Shown: positions 1 through 7,225 of the stretch, piece by piece
Layout: each line of letters starts with the position of its first letter
How positions within the stretch are numbered: the stretch's first letter is position 1
DNA from: Synergistaceae bacterium
GTDB lineage: Bacteria; Synergistota; Synergistia; Synergistales; Aminobacteriaceae
Direction of reading: 5' to 3'
Assembly: GCA_017427625.1 (NCBI GenBank)
Contig: JAFRSL010000279.1
Coordinates: 1-10,803, forward strand
DNA length: 10,803 nt
Translations under genes and position numbers: made by a program
The notes under the pieces: model-generated
Database searches by the model: none
Seen by the model: the letters and a program-made list of their open reading frames with translations, nothing else
What the model was told of the DNA's origin: nothing

Positions 1-1894
1 ATTCCAAGCGGCGGAAGCGTCAAAGGCATCGAGTAGGGCATGTTCTCCCACTCCTTCATTTCGGCCTCCATTCCTCCGCAGTTCCCGAGTCCTGAACCGC
101 CGTACTTCGTAGCATCGCTGTTGAGGATTTCCTTCCAGAAGCCAGCGCGTGGAACTCCGACTCTGTAACCGAATCTCGGAACGGGCGTGAAGTTTGCGGC
201 GCAGAGTATGTACTCGTCATCGCTCTTTCCCTTCCTCAGCCACACAATAACGCTCTGTTGCCAATCCGAACAGTCAACCCACCTGAAACCTTCTGGTGAG
301 AAATCAAGCTCGTAAAGCGGCGGATACTTCTTGTACGCATTGTTGAGGTCGCGCACCCAGTCCTGAATCCCGCGGAAGTCGTCCTTCTGGAGCAAGTGCC
401 ACTCACACGCAGAGTCGTGATTCCATTCGAGGCCCTGTGCAAATTCTCCGCCCATGAAGAGCAGTTTCTTTCCAGGATGACCCCACATGTAGCCGTAGAG
501 AAGCCTCAGGTTAGCGCGCTTCTGCCACCAGTCGCCCGACATCTTGTTGATGAGTGAGCCTTTCCCGTGAACAACCTCGTCATGTGAGAGCGGCAACATG
601 AAGTTCTCGCTGAATGCGTACCATATCGAGAACGTAAGCTGATTCTGGTGCCATGAACGATACACAGGCTCAAGGCTCATGTAGTCGAGAGTGTCGTGCA
701 TCCAGCCCATGTTCCACTTCATTCCGAAGCCCAAGCCTCCCAAGAATACAGGGCGCGTAACCATAGGCCAGTCCGTCGACTCTTCCGCTATCGTCTGAAT
801 ATTCCCGAAGCGTCCAAAGAGTTCACTGTTCATGTCGCGGAGAAGTGAGATTGCCTCAAGGTTCTCACGGCCACCGTAGATGTTCGGAATCCACTCGCCG
901 TTTTTGCGTGAGTAGTCGAGGTACAACATCGAGGCGACTGCGTCGATCCTCAAGCCGTCAGCGTGGTACTGGTCAACCCAGAATGCCGCCGATGAAATCA
1001 GGTAGCTCCTAACCTCGTTGCGGCCGTAGTTGAAGATGTAGCTTCCCCAGTCAGGGTGATAGCCTTTGCGCGGGTCTTCATGCTCGTAGAGGGCCGTGCC
1101 GTCGTAGCGTGCAAGTCCGAAGTCGTCCGTCGGGAAGTGGCTCGGAACAAAGTCGAGGATTACCGCGATGTTCTTCTTGTGGAGTGAGTCGATGAGGTAC
1201 ATCAGGTCTTCGGGTGTGCCGTAACGTGCTGTCGGGGCAAAGTATCCGAGCGTCTGGTATCCCCATGAGCCATAGAACGGGTGTTCCATAATCGGGAGGA
1301 ACTCAACAGCGTTGAAGCCCATATCCTCGCAGTATCCTGGAAGTTCTTCGGCCATCTCGCGGTATGAGAGTGAGAGTCCGTCGTTCCAGTGCCTTCGCCA
1401 TGAACCCATGTGAACCTCGTAGACGCTGAGGGGTGCGGAAAGGTTCATCTTCTCGCCGCGATGTGCAAGCCATTCACCGTCGCCCCACTCGTATTCGGGC
1501 CAATGGGTGATTGATGACGTTCTCGGCGGAAGCTCAACGCACGGCAGAAGGGATCCATTTTCTCCTTGACTTCACCGTGTGAGTTCTTGATGCAGAATTT
1601 GTACAGTTCCCATTTCTGGAGGCCGGGTACAAATCCTTCCCAGATTCCTGAGCCGTCCCATCTTGCCGCGAGAGGGTGAGACTCCGTGTTCCAGTCGTTG
1701 AAGTTCCCCACGACGCTGACTGACTGAGCATTGGGTGCCCAAACGCTGAACGCTACACCTTCCGCGTTGTCCGAAGGGTCGGTGAATTTCTGCGCGCCCA
1801 TCTTCTCGTAAAGATGGTAGTGAGTTCCCTGCTTGAACAGGAAAATGTCGTAGTCGGTGATTGGCGATACTCCGTGTCTTATGCTGCCTGCCAT
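1..1894 (-). pseudogene. glgB: 1,4-alpha-glucan branching enzyme GlgB, frameshifted and 3'-incomplete
   Basis: This gene encodes the cytoplasmic glycogen branching enzyme, which cuts alpha-1,4 glucan chains and re-attaches them as alpha-1,6 branches. The N-terminal part (1894 to about 1547) carries a CBM48-type module with AFSVWAPNAQSVSVVGNFNDW. The rest is a GH13 catalytic domain running open to position 3. It has DFVPSH near 1138-1155, GLRIDAV with the nucleophile Asp near 945-960, the acid Glu in TIAEEST near 775-795, and [15 protein letters not shown] near 560-600. It ends in LTLPPLG at the window edge, so only about ten residues should be missing. The ATG at 1894 has AAGGAGG ten bases upstream. 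The reading frame changes between 1549 and 1533, so as written the gene is two pieces: 1445-1894, and a downstream piece whose first in-frame ATG is 1448. All catalytic motifs are intact, so a recent mutation or a sequencing error is more likely than long decay. Confidence 0.92.
1533..1549 (-). other. Double indel causing the glgB frameshift
   Basis: Upstream of this site the branching-enzyme frame reads KMDPF. Downstream, in another frame, it reads [19 protein letters not shown]. The third frame carries AVR in between (1545-1537) before hitting a TGA. The simplest reading is one extra base after the Phe codon (near 1546) and two missing bases of the codon after the Arg (near 1536), a net loss of one base. 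No slippery heptamer is evident, so programmed frameshifting is unlikely. Confidence 0.8.
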
Positions 1895-1904
1895 AAAAAG
1901 ATTG

Positions 1905-1911
1905 CCTCCTT
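1905..1911 (-). promoter_or_regulatory. Ribosome binding site of glgB
   Basis: On the minus strand this reads AAGGAGG, a near-perfect Shine-Dalgarno sequence, ten bases before the ATG at 1894. It fixes that start. Confidence 0.8.
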
Positions 1912-1943
1912 GTTTTATGATAGTGAAATTTTTGCGTGCCTAA

Positions 1944-1972
1944 ATTGTATTTGATTGTCGTAGTTATTTCAA
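1944..1972 (-). promoter_or_regulatory. Sigma-70 type promoter for glgB
   Basis: On the minus strand, TTGAAA (1972-1967) is followed after 17 bases by TACAAT (1949-1944). This is a near-consensus -35/-10 pair. Transcription would begin around 1937, giving a leader of about 40 bases that includes the glgB ribosome site. It is divergent from the promoter of the TPR gene at 2087. Confidence 0.65.
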
Positions 1973-2019
1973 TTGTGGAAAGGCGTACATGTTCAAAAGT
2001 TTTTCGGCGAATTTCAATG

Positions 2020-2025
2020 TATAAT
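2020..2025 (+). promoter_or_regulatory. Consensus -10 box upstream of the TPR-parA operon
   Basis: TATAAT is a perfect -10 hexamer, 61 bases before the ATG at 2087. The hexamer 17 bases upstream (AAAGTT at 1997-2002) is a poor -35, so an activator may help. The direct evidence is the -10 box alone. With the glgB promoter it makes the 192-base gap 1895-2086 a divergent promoter region; nothing else is recognised in it. Confidence 0.45.
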
Positions 2026-2068
2026 TACAATCACGATATGAATAAACTTTCACAAGCTGTTTTCACGT

Positions 2069-2076
2069 AAGGAGGA
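2069..2076 (+). promoter_or_regulatory. Ribosome binding site of the TPR protein
   Basis: AAGGAGGA is a strong Shine-Dalgarno sequence ahead of the ATG at 2087, in keeping with a well-expressed operon leader. Confidence 0.75.
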
Positions 2077-2086
2077 GTAAACTTTC

Positions 2087-3937
2087 ATGCGCTTAAGGTT
2101 TTTATATGCAATAACGATTCTTTCTGCGCTGTCCTTCGCAGGAACTTCACTGGCAGCTTCCCCGTCAATCATAATGAACGGTGATGCCCACGTTGGTGAA
2201 CAGGCTGTACTTTCTGTCGAGGCTTCGCAGATTCCCACAAACGGTTCTGTCGAATGGTCAGTTACCCCGACCACAGGGCAGAATCCCGCTCGTATTTCCC
2301 TGAGGGCTGGAGGCCGGGAATTTGCCTTCACACCCCTCGACACCGAACCCGTGAGAGTCGTTGCATCTTTCGCGGACAGGAACGGCGATATTCTCTCAAG
2401 CACAGAGAAAATCATAACCCCCAAAGAGTTCATTATTGACATCGCTATCGTTGTCGACAAGCCTGTAACTCTCTGGGACTCATCGAGGCGTTCCGATTAC
2501 GCGTTAAGCCCCGACGTCCTCATGGCCACAACTCCCGTGAAGCTTCGTGCTTCCCTCAATCCCCCGCTTAAAGGCCAGTATTCCTTCAAGTGGGACGGGG
2601 ACGCTGCAACCGCACTCATGAGCCAGGACAATGATGACATCTTCATTCGCCGCGGAAGTGTGGGGACGAGCGAAATCACCGTAACAGCCTTCAACCCTCA
2701 GGGCGTAAGACTCGGAAGCGGTGAGACTGTCGTCAACATCACGATGCCCACTTCAACATACGAAGAATCACGAATGGAGCGTGAGGCTTGGCAGAACTGG
2801 CAGAGGGCACAGTCTTTGTGGGACTCTCAGAATTACGCAGAGGCTGTTGACACCGCACAGAGGGCCGTGAATCTTTCGCCGAGAGATACTGAGATTGCTG
2901 ACGGACTCCGCGCAATGACAGCGAATTATGCCCGCTACACTAAGGCTCAGAAGCTCCGCGAGGATGCCGTGAAGTTCAGCGATTCTGGAAGATTCGACGA
3001 TGCATTGAAGAATCTCAGGATTGCACAGGTCATATGGCCGATCGATGACGGCGAGAGGATCATAAAGTCGGCTGAAGAAAGAGTTGAGAAACAGCGGAAA
3101 CTTCAGCAGGAAGCAAACTGGTTACGCGACACCGCCAGCGCTTACGACAACGAGAACATGTACGAGGACGCTCTAGAATACTACGCGAAGAGCATAGCCA
3201 TCGTTTCGAGTGATGCTGTTGCTGACAGAATGGAACGTCTCAGAAACCGTCTGAAACTTATCGCCGATGCAGACCGTTACGCCGGAGAGGGCAACAACCT
3301 TGAGCGCGAAGGGAAACTTCAGGAGGCACTCAATCACTATGCCGCGAGCGTTCAGAGCAACCCCGACGCTACACTCCGTCAGCACATCGAGGAGCTACAG
3401 AGCGTAATCTCACGCCGCGAACGTCAGGCAAACGCACTTAACCGCGAAGGCCAGGACTTACTGAGGCGCAACCAGAATCAGGAGGCATTGAGACGCTTCA
3501 CCGAGAGCATGAAAGTTTGGCCTAATGACACAGCTAGGCAGAGGCTTCAGCAGCTCAGGAATGTACGCCTCACACCTGACACGCCGATTCGAGGTCCTGA
3601 GGATTTCGGCATAGGCACGAGGACTGACGCTCAGAAGATCATTGCGGAGGCTGATAACCTTTACGCTGCCGGCGATCTTGACGAGGCTGCGGCACTGTAC
3701 AAGAAGGCTCAGAGCATTGCACCTTCCGACGAGATGAGGCGGTGGGTTACGAGGCTTGACGCTGTCCTCAAGGAACGTGATGCCGTGAACGCTGCCAACC
3801 GTCAGATTTCGGAGGCAAACGCTCTCTTCAAGGCCGGTAAAACGAAGGAAGCACTCGATCTTTACCGCGAGAGTCTCAAGACGCACAAGAACGCTGAGAT
3901 TGAGGCGTTCATAAGAAGGCAGGGGGCAGGGAAATGA
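2087..3937 (+). CDS. Secreted Ig-like and TPR repeat protein
   Basis: This 616-residue exported protein has no recognised enzyme domain. Residues 1-23 form a signal peptide with a hydrophobic core and a likely cleavage after the S-L-A at 21-23. No lipobox Cys is seen. Residues about 27-220 are beta-rich and look like two Ig-like or PKD-like modules, for example [14 protein letters not shown] and later [11 protein letters not shown]. From about residue 235 to the end there are about seven degenerate TPR units, each with a pattern like [11 protein letters not shown] or [10 protein letters not shown]. These are protein-binding scaffolds and would act outside the cytoplasmic membrane. The start is set by AAGGAGGAG at 2069-2076, eleven bases ahead. 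The stop overlaps the next gene's ATG by four bases (ATGA), so the ParA-type ATPase is translationally coupled. The partner and function are unknown. Confidence 0.85.
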   Translation: MRLRFLYAITILSALSFAGTSLAASPSIIMNGDAHVGEQAVLSVEASQIPTNGSVEWSVTPTTGQNPARISLRAGGREFAFTPLDTEPVRVVASFADRNGDILSSTEKIITPKEFIIDIAIVVDKPVTLWDSSRRSDYALSPDVLMATTPVKLRASLNPPLKGQYSFKWDGDAATALMSQDNDDIFIRRGSVGTSEITVTAFNPQGVRLGSGETVVNITMPTSTYEESRMEREAWQNWQRAQSLWDSQNYAEAVDTAQRAVNLSPRDTEIADGLRAMTANYARYTKAQKLREDAVKFSDSGRFDDALKNLRIAQVIWPIDDGERIIKSAEERVEKQRKLQQEANWLRDTASAYDNENMYEDALEYYAKSIAIVSSDAVADRMERLRNRLKLIADADRYAGEGNNLEREGKLQEALNHYAASVQSNPDATLRQHIEELQSVISRRERQANALNREGQDLLRRNQNQEALRRFTESMKVWPNDTARQRLQQLRNVRLTPDTPIRGPEDFGIGTRTDAQKIIAEADNLYAAGDLDEAAALYKKAQSIAPSDEMRRWVTRLDAVLKERDAVNAANRQISEANALFKAGKTKEALDLYRESLKTHKNAEIEAFIRRQGAGK

Positions 3938-5319
3938 AGATAATAGGCTTCTGCAACCTCAAAGGCGGAGTAGGAAAGACTACCTCATGCCAGAACATAG
4001 CAGCGGCTCTCTCGAAAAAGGGAAAGAGAGTAGCTGTTGTCGACATGGATCCTCAGAGCAATTTGAGCGCAGGATTCGGGCTTGACCCTTCGCCGACGGA
4101 TCCGCAGGTTTTCGATCTTCTTTCTGGCGCGGCTGAATGGGACGACGTAATAACGAGCCGTGAGGGTATCGACATAATTCCCAGCTCACTCAGCCTCGTC
4201 ATGGCCGAACTTAACGACAATGGCCCGACGAGCAAGAAGACGGCGTTACGCGATGCACTGTCGAAAATTGAAGCTGATCGCTACGACTATATACTTCTCG
4301 ACAGCCCTCCCCAGCTCGGAATATTCACGCAGAACGTACTCGGTGCGAGCCAGAAAATCATCGTGCCAATGGACGGTGGGTTCTACAGCCTTTTCGGACT
4401 GAGGCTTCTCGACAGGTCGATGGGAACGTTCCGCGAGCGTTTGAACCCTGAGCTTGAGATTGGCGGTATTCTGATGACGAATTACAACCCGCGACTCTAT
4501 ATTTCACGTCAGATTTACGAGGAAGTGAGAAAGAGCTTCGGTGAGTTGCTATTCGAGAGCTACATCAGGCAGAACGTCAGCATCGTTGAAGCGTCGAGCG
4601 TTGGAATGTCAATCTTCGAGTACGAGCCAAAGTCCAAAGGTGCTGAGTGCTACAAGGCTGTAACGGAGGAATTTCTGCGTAGATTCGAGGGAGGTTATGT
4701 TCCTTCCACCGAGAGTGTCCCTGAGCCCGAAAACGTAGAGCCTACTCCAGCTCCTGTTCCCGAGCCTGAGACTGTTACGGTGATCGAGACCCCTTCTGAA
4801 CCTGAGGCAGTCCCCGAACCCGAACCAGTTAAAGAGCCTGAACCTGAACCATCGCCGGAAATCATTGCCGAGCCTGAACCAGAGCCAGAGCCTGAGATTC
4901 CGGCCGAACCCGAGCCGACTCCTGAACCCGAACCAGTCTCTGCTTCCGAACCAGAGCCTGAACCTGAGCCTAAGCCAGCGCTGCCGTCGCCGATAGTGCA
5001 AGTGCCCGGTGAAAAGCGAGTAACACTTGGGCCTTACGAAGAGAGCATAAAGCAGGACGTTCTCGATATGCTTCCGGAGTCAGAAAAAGGAATGTGGAGG
5101 CAGCTATTGAGTTCTGTAACGGATATTTCGCGCGGCGAGGTTGATGTCAGGTCATTGCGCGAGGATTTCGAGGACTCTGACAAGGACAGGTATACGTTCT
5201 ACGTACTGAATGATGAGTCGGACTCCTTCTGGCCTGTTATGTACCCTGACCAGATAATCGAGCCTTTGCAGTGCGTGATTAAGTGGGACGAGTACGGTTC
5301 TGCTGAGGTCTACATGTAG
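3934..5319 (+). CDS. ParA/Soj-type ATPase with Pro/Glu-rich linker and unknown C-terminal domain
   Basis: This 461-residue protein belongs to the ParA/MinD P-loop family, which positions DNA or protein cargo in the cytoplasm through ATP-dependent dimer cycling. The deviant Walker A motif KGGVGKTT lies at residues 10-17 with the signature Lys at 10. Walker A' is VVDMDPQSN around 35-43, and Walker B is [11 protein letters not shown] with Asp 123. The ATPase fold runs to about residue 250. Residues about 258-352 are a low-complexity Pro-Glu linker. Residues about 355-461 form an acidic domain I do not recognise ([16 protein letters not shown], then an acidic middle and [11 protein letters not shown]). 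ParA proteins are usually 250-290 residues, so both extra regions are unusual. No ParB gene or parS-like site is seen nearby, so this is not a classical chromosome partition operon. It overlaps the TPR gene by ATGA and ends at a terminator. Confidence 0.88.
   Translation: MKIIGFCNLKGGVGKTTSCQNIAAALSKKGKRVAVVDMDPQSNLSAGFGLDPSPTDPQVFDLLSGAAEWDDVITSREGIDIIPSSLSLVMAELNDNGPTSKKTALRDALSKIEADRYDYILLDSPPQLGIFTQNVLGASQKIIVPMDGGFYSLFGLRLLDRSMGTFRERLNPELEIGGILMTNYNPRLYISRQIYEEVRKSFGELLFESYIRQNVSIVEASSVGMSIFEYEPKSKGAECYKAVTEEFLRRFEGGYVPSTESVPEPENVEPTPAPVPEPETVTVIETPSEPEAVPEPEPVKEPEPEPSPEIIAEPEPEPEPEIPAEPEPTPEPEPVSASEPEPEPEPKPALPSPIVQVPGEKRVTLGPYEESIKQDVLDMLPESEKGMWRQLLSSVTDISRGEVDVRSLREDFEDSDKDRYTFYVLNDESDSFWPVMYPDQIIEPLQCVIKWDEYGSAEVYM
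4719..4985 (+). repeat. Pro/Glu codon repeat tract in the ParA-type gene
   Basis: This tract repeatedly encodes Pro-Glu pairs (EPEPEP runs) using mixed codons for Pro and Glu, so the repeat is kept at protein level more than at DNA level. It encodes a likely extended, stiff, strongly acidic linker between the ATPase and the C-terminal domain. The repeat also creates a long open frame on the other strand (Arg/Phe/Leu-rich, 4609-5001) that is an artefact. Confidence 0.85.
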
Positions 5320-5329
5320 AAATGAGATG

Positions 5330-5360
5330 CCCCCTGGATGAGAGTCTGGGGGGAATTTTT
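5330..5360 (+). terminator. Intrinsic terminator of the TPR-parA operon
   Basis: The arms 5330-5338 and 5345-5353 pair (five C-G pairs, two wobbles, then GC and AT) around a six-base loop. They are followed by two A and five T bases. The terminator starts 11 bases after the parA-type stop codon, and the downstream Fic gene has its own promoter. Confidence 0.8.
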
Positions 5361-5407
5361 ATGCTGTAGGCAATAAAGCTCTGTATGAAGGTACTAGCTT
5401 TGGGCTT

Positions 5408-5436
5408 TTGTCAATTTATGCGTTTTTTGATACTAT
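5408..5436 (+). promoter_or_regulatory. Sigma-70 promoter of the Fic gene
   Basis: TTGTCA at 5408-5413 and TACTAT at 5431-5436 are 17 bases apart, close to consensus. Transcription would start near 5443. Because the -35 box contains the TTG that would otherwise extend the Fic reading frame, the upstream TTG start is rejected. The rest of the 172-base gap 5320-5491 holds the preceding terminator and the TTGTCAA elements. Confidence 0.7.
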
Positions 5437-5474
5437 ATATTTATGCTCTTGTCAATTACTCTTATTTTTGACAA
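5408..5474 (+). repeat. Three TTGTCAA elements around the Fic promoter
   Basis: TTGTCAATT occurs at 5408-5416 and 5449-5457 (41 bases apart, about four helical turns). The complement TTGACAA lies at 5468-5474, forming a 7-base perfect inverted repeat with the second copy and a 12-base spacer. One copy is the -35 box and the inverted pair sits in the transcribed leader. This layout fits a repressor operator, possibly autoregulation by the C-terminal helix-turn-helix-like part of the Fic protein. The role is inferred. Confidence 0.45.
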
Positions 5475-5491
5475 ATGCAACGAGGCGTTCC

Positions 5492-6703
5492 ATGTTTGAT
5501 AGCTTATACAAAATTTTTTACTCTAACCCCAAATCTCATAGTGCTGAATATCTTTCTCGTTTTTCCTGTCCCTCCGCTGTTCACTTGCCGCTGAACATTA
5601 GGCAATTCAACCGCGATAAAGAATTTCGGGCTTTTTTCTACTACAACCAAGATTTAGCTATTATCATGGAGAAAATATATATTCAGTTCGCTGACTTTAC
5701 TCATATTCTTCAGAACGTTACTAGTATAGTACAGCAACAGTTTGCTTTATCGTCCCTAGTCGATGAAGTCTACTCTACTAGTTCCATAGAGGGTATCCAT
5801 AGCACTCATAGGGAGCTAAAGGATATTCTTGATGGGAACTCAAATAATACTCACTTTTCCTCAATCATCAAGAAATATGACTTACTTATTTCGGAGCAGT
5901 ATCCGCTCTTTGTATCTTGCAAGGATATTAGGGACTTCTATGATGAGTTTGCCTATGCTGATGCCGTAGCTGAGAACCCTAAAAATAAACTTGACGGCAC
6001 ACTCTTCAGGAAGGAAGCTGTTGATATTCATTCATCTTCAGGCAAAGTTATTCATAGAGGCATAACTCCAGAGGATAAGCTCATAATGGCTCTTTCTGAT
6101 GCCCTAAATTTCCTCAACGATGACGAATACCCTACACTTCTCCGCATAGCTGTATTTCATTACTTATTCGTATATATTCACCCTTTCTACGACGGCAACG
6201 GGAGAACTGCTCGCTTTATATCTTCAGCGTACATAGCAAAGCATCTTCACCCTTTAATAGCGTTAAGGCTTGCAGTTACTATCAAGCACAGGAAAAGCAA
6301 ATACTACTCTTTGCTCAAGGACACTGACGCGGAAATAAACTGTGGGGACTTAACTCCGTTTATCTGCGGTTTCTTGGAGTTTGTCGCTGATACAGTTGAT
6401 GACATAAACCGCAGGCTCAAGCATAAAATTTCTCAGCTTGAACGCTTCAGGCGGCTTCTGTCTAAGGTTATACCTGGAAAATGTATAAAGACGATCATCA
6501 TGGACTTATTATTGCAAGCAGACGCATTCTACGGGCGCGGACTAACTATGAACGAAATTATGTCTCTCACTGGTAAGTCTAGGAATACCATAAAAGGAAA
6601 GTTTCCAAGCCTGCCAGTACGAACGGTTAAAGCTATAAGTAGCAGAAAAAAATTCTATAAAATTGACTGGAAGGCTTTACGGAACTCACTTCGCCAAAAC
6701 TAG
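5492..6703 (+). CDS. Fic family protein (class II AMP-transferase) with C-terminal HTH-like region
   Basis: The family usually transfers AMP from ATP to a hydroxyl side chain of a target protein. From the ATG at 5492 the protein has 403 residues. The catalytic signature is complete: HPFYDGNGRTAR at residues 230-241, with the His 230 base. An upstream inhibitory helix motif of the (S/T)xxxE(G/N) type, TSSIEG at 96-101 with Glu 100, marks it as a class II Fic that blocks its own ATP site until released. Residues about 330-395 (LTMNEIMSLTGKSRNTI) look like a winged helix-turn-helix. The frame stays open back to a TTG at 5408, but that lies in the promoter; ATG 5492 has GAGG six bases upstream. 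Codon use is clearly more AT-rich than in the flanking genes, suggesting horizontal gain. No Doc/Phd-style or FicA antitoxin gene is adjacent. The target is unknown. Confidence 0.88.
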   Translation: MFDSLYKIFYSNPKSHSAEYLSRFSCPSAVHLPLNIRQFNRDKEFRAFFYYNQDLAIIMEKIYIQFADFTHILQNVTSIVQQQFALSSLVDEVYSTSSIEGIHSTHRELKDILDGNSNNTHFSSIIKKYDLLISEQYPLFVSCKDIRDFYDEFAYADAVAENPKNKLDGTLFRKEAVDIHSSSGKVIHRGITPEDKLIMALSDALNFLNDDEYPTLLRIAVFHYLFVYIHPFYDGNGRTARFISSAYIAKHLHPLIALRLAVTIKHRKSKYYSLLKDTDAEINCGDLTPFICGFLEFVADTVDDINRRLKHKISQLERFRRLLSKVIPGKCIKTIIMDLLLQADAFYGRGLTMNEIMSLTGKSRNTIKGKFPSLPVRTVKAISSRKKFYKIDWKALRNSLRQN

Positions 6704-6714
6704 TGGTATCTGAC

Positions 6715-6795
6715 TTATGGCTTGTCTGCCCGCGCTGAGATGGCCCTGTCGATTAACCGTACCAGCATGATGTGAACAGGCTTCTTTTCGGCCAC
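6715..6795 (-). CDS. Possible 26-codon micro-ORF or gene remnant
   Basis: On the minus strand a GTG at 6795 opens a 26-codon frame (VAEKKPVHIMLVRLIDRAIS and six more residues) ending in TAA. AAGGA lies eight bases before the GTG. The composition is protein-like, with an amphipathic Leu/Ile/Arg stretch, and differs from the AT-rich genes on both sides. It lies just after the hairpin at 6818-6843, reading in the same direction as the DUF1413-type gene. It could be a genuine small protein or the scar of a gene displaced when the Fic gene arrived. I do not recognise it. The rest of the 151-base gap 6704-6854 holds only the hairpin. Confidence 0.25.
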   Translation of the reverse strand: MAEKKPVHIMLVRLIDRAISARADKP

Positions 6796-6817
6796 AGCGA
6801 TTGTCCTTCAGTACAAA

Positions 6818-6843
6818 ATCCCCCGTTTATATGAGCGGGGGAT
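6818..6843. terminator. Bidirectional hairpin terminator between convergent genes
   Basis: A perfect 8-bp stem, ATCCCCCG paired with CGGGGGAT (6818-6825 and 6836-6843), encloses a 10-base loop. On the minus strand the stem runs into four T bases; on the plus strand it is followed by AGTCTTT. It can therefore end transcripts from the Fic gene (plus) and the small gene at 6855-7109 (minus), more convincingly the latter. Confidence 0.65.
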
Positions 6844-6854
6844 AGTCTTTGGCT

Positions 6855-7109
6855 CTAAACCTTCTTGTACATTTTATGGTTGTTGCTCTTTTTGGCATTA
6901 GGGTATTCTGCGGCTTCAACTACCTTGCCCGTGAATATTCCATTCAGTACATCTTTACGAAAACTTTTGCCGAAACTTAAACGCAAACCTTTGTCCATAT
7001 TCTTCCAGCCGGGAATATCACCAAGCTCAAAGTTTTTACCTGAGTACAAAGAGTTAATGAATTCCTCCGCTTTAGGAATAAAGTCCTTATAAGCTTCATT
7101 GTATTTCAA
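6855..7109 (-). CDS. DUF1413-type small protein
   Basis: This protein has 84 residues from the TTG at 7109. The pattern GDIPGWKNMDKGLRLSFGK followed by a basic, Asn/Lys-rich tail (KKSNNHKMYKK) resembles the small DUF1413 family, whose function is unknown; I recall the family from motif style only. A GTG at 7118 would add three residues, but it lies inside the Shine-Dalgarno AGGAGGTG. The TTG is seven bases after AGGAGGT, which is ideal, so TTG is chosen. It is cytoplasmic, with no signal peptide. It is convergent with the Fic gene and shares its AT-rich composition, so the two may have arrived together. It has its own promoter at 7134-7162. Confidence 0.7.
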   Translation of the reverse strand: MKYNEAYKDFIPKAEEFINSLYSGKNFELGDIPGWKNMDKGLRLSFGKSFRKDVLNGIFTGKVVEAAEYPNAKKSNNHKMYKKV

Positions 7110-7116
7110 CTCAATC

Positions 7117-7123
7117 ACCTCCT
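7117..7123 (-). promoter_or_regulatory. Start-deciding ribosome binding site of the DUF1413-type gene
   Basis: On the minus strand this reads AGGAGGT. It overlaps the GTG at 7118 and sits seven bases before the TTG at 7109, so it selects the TTG as start. Confidence 0.7.
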
Positions 7124-7133
7124 ATTTTTTTGC

Positions 7134-7162
7134 AGTTTACATTAAATGCTACCTCAAGTCAA
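7134..7162 (-). promoter_or_regulatory. Promoter of the DUF1413-type gene
   Basis: On the minus strand, TTGACT (7162-7157) and TAAACT (7139-7134) are separated by 17 bases. The -35 matches consensus at five of six positions and the -10 at four of six. A leader of about 20 bases would contain the AGGAGGT site. Confidence 0.5.
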
Positions 7163-7212
7163 TCAAAAAAATCACAGCCGTTGTATAACCCATAAGTTCA
7201 CAAAATTTCAAC

Positions 7213-7219
7213 GGGAGGT
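7213..7219 (+). promoter_or_regulatory. Relic ribosome binding site of the Sel1 pseudogene
   Basis: GGGAGGT lies six bases before the ATG at 7226. The intact paralog has CGGAGGT the same six bases before its ATG at 9081. The matching spacing supports 7226 as the ancestral start. Confidence 0.6.
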
Positions 7220-7225
7220 TTTGGC

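Noticed and set aside
2050..2460. Minus-strand 136-codon frame opposite the TPR gene
   Set aside because: It overlaps the signal peptide and promoter of a well-supported gene and resembles no family.
4719..4985. TonB gene, because of the EPEP and KP repeats
   Set aside because: There is no N-terminal membrane anchor and no TonB C-terminal domain; the N-terminus is a clear ParA-type ATPase.
4609..5001. A 130-codon minus-strand frame rich in Arg, Phe, Leu and Gly
   Set aside because: It is the mirror of the Pro-Glu repeats in the ParA-type gene; there is no ribosome site or sensible composition.
5408..5491. N-terminal extension of the Fic protein from a TTG
   Set aside because: The TTG is part of a good -35 box and has no ribosome site; the ATG at 5492 gives a natural Fic length.
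6704..6817. tRNA or other structured RNA in the spacer after the Fic gene
   Set aside because: No cloverleaf arms or T-loop pattern could be built; the only solid stem is the terminator.
7110..7118. GTG start for the DUF1413-type gene
   Set aside because: It lies within the AGGAGGTG ribosome site, whereas the TTG at 7109 has ideal spacing.
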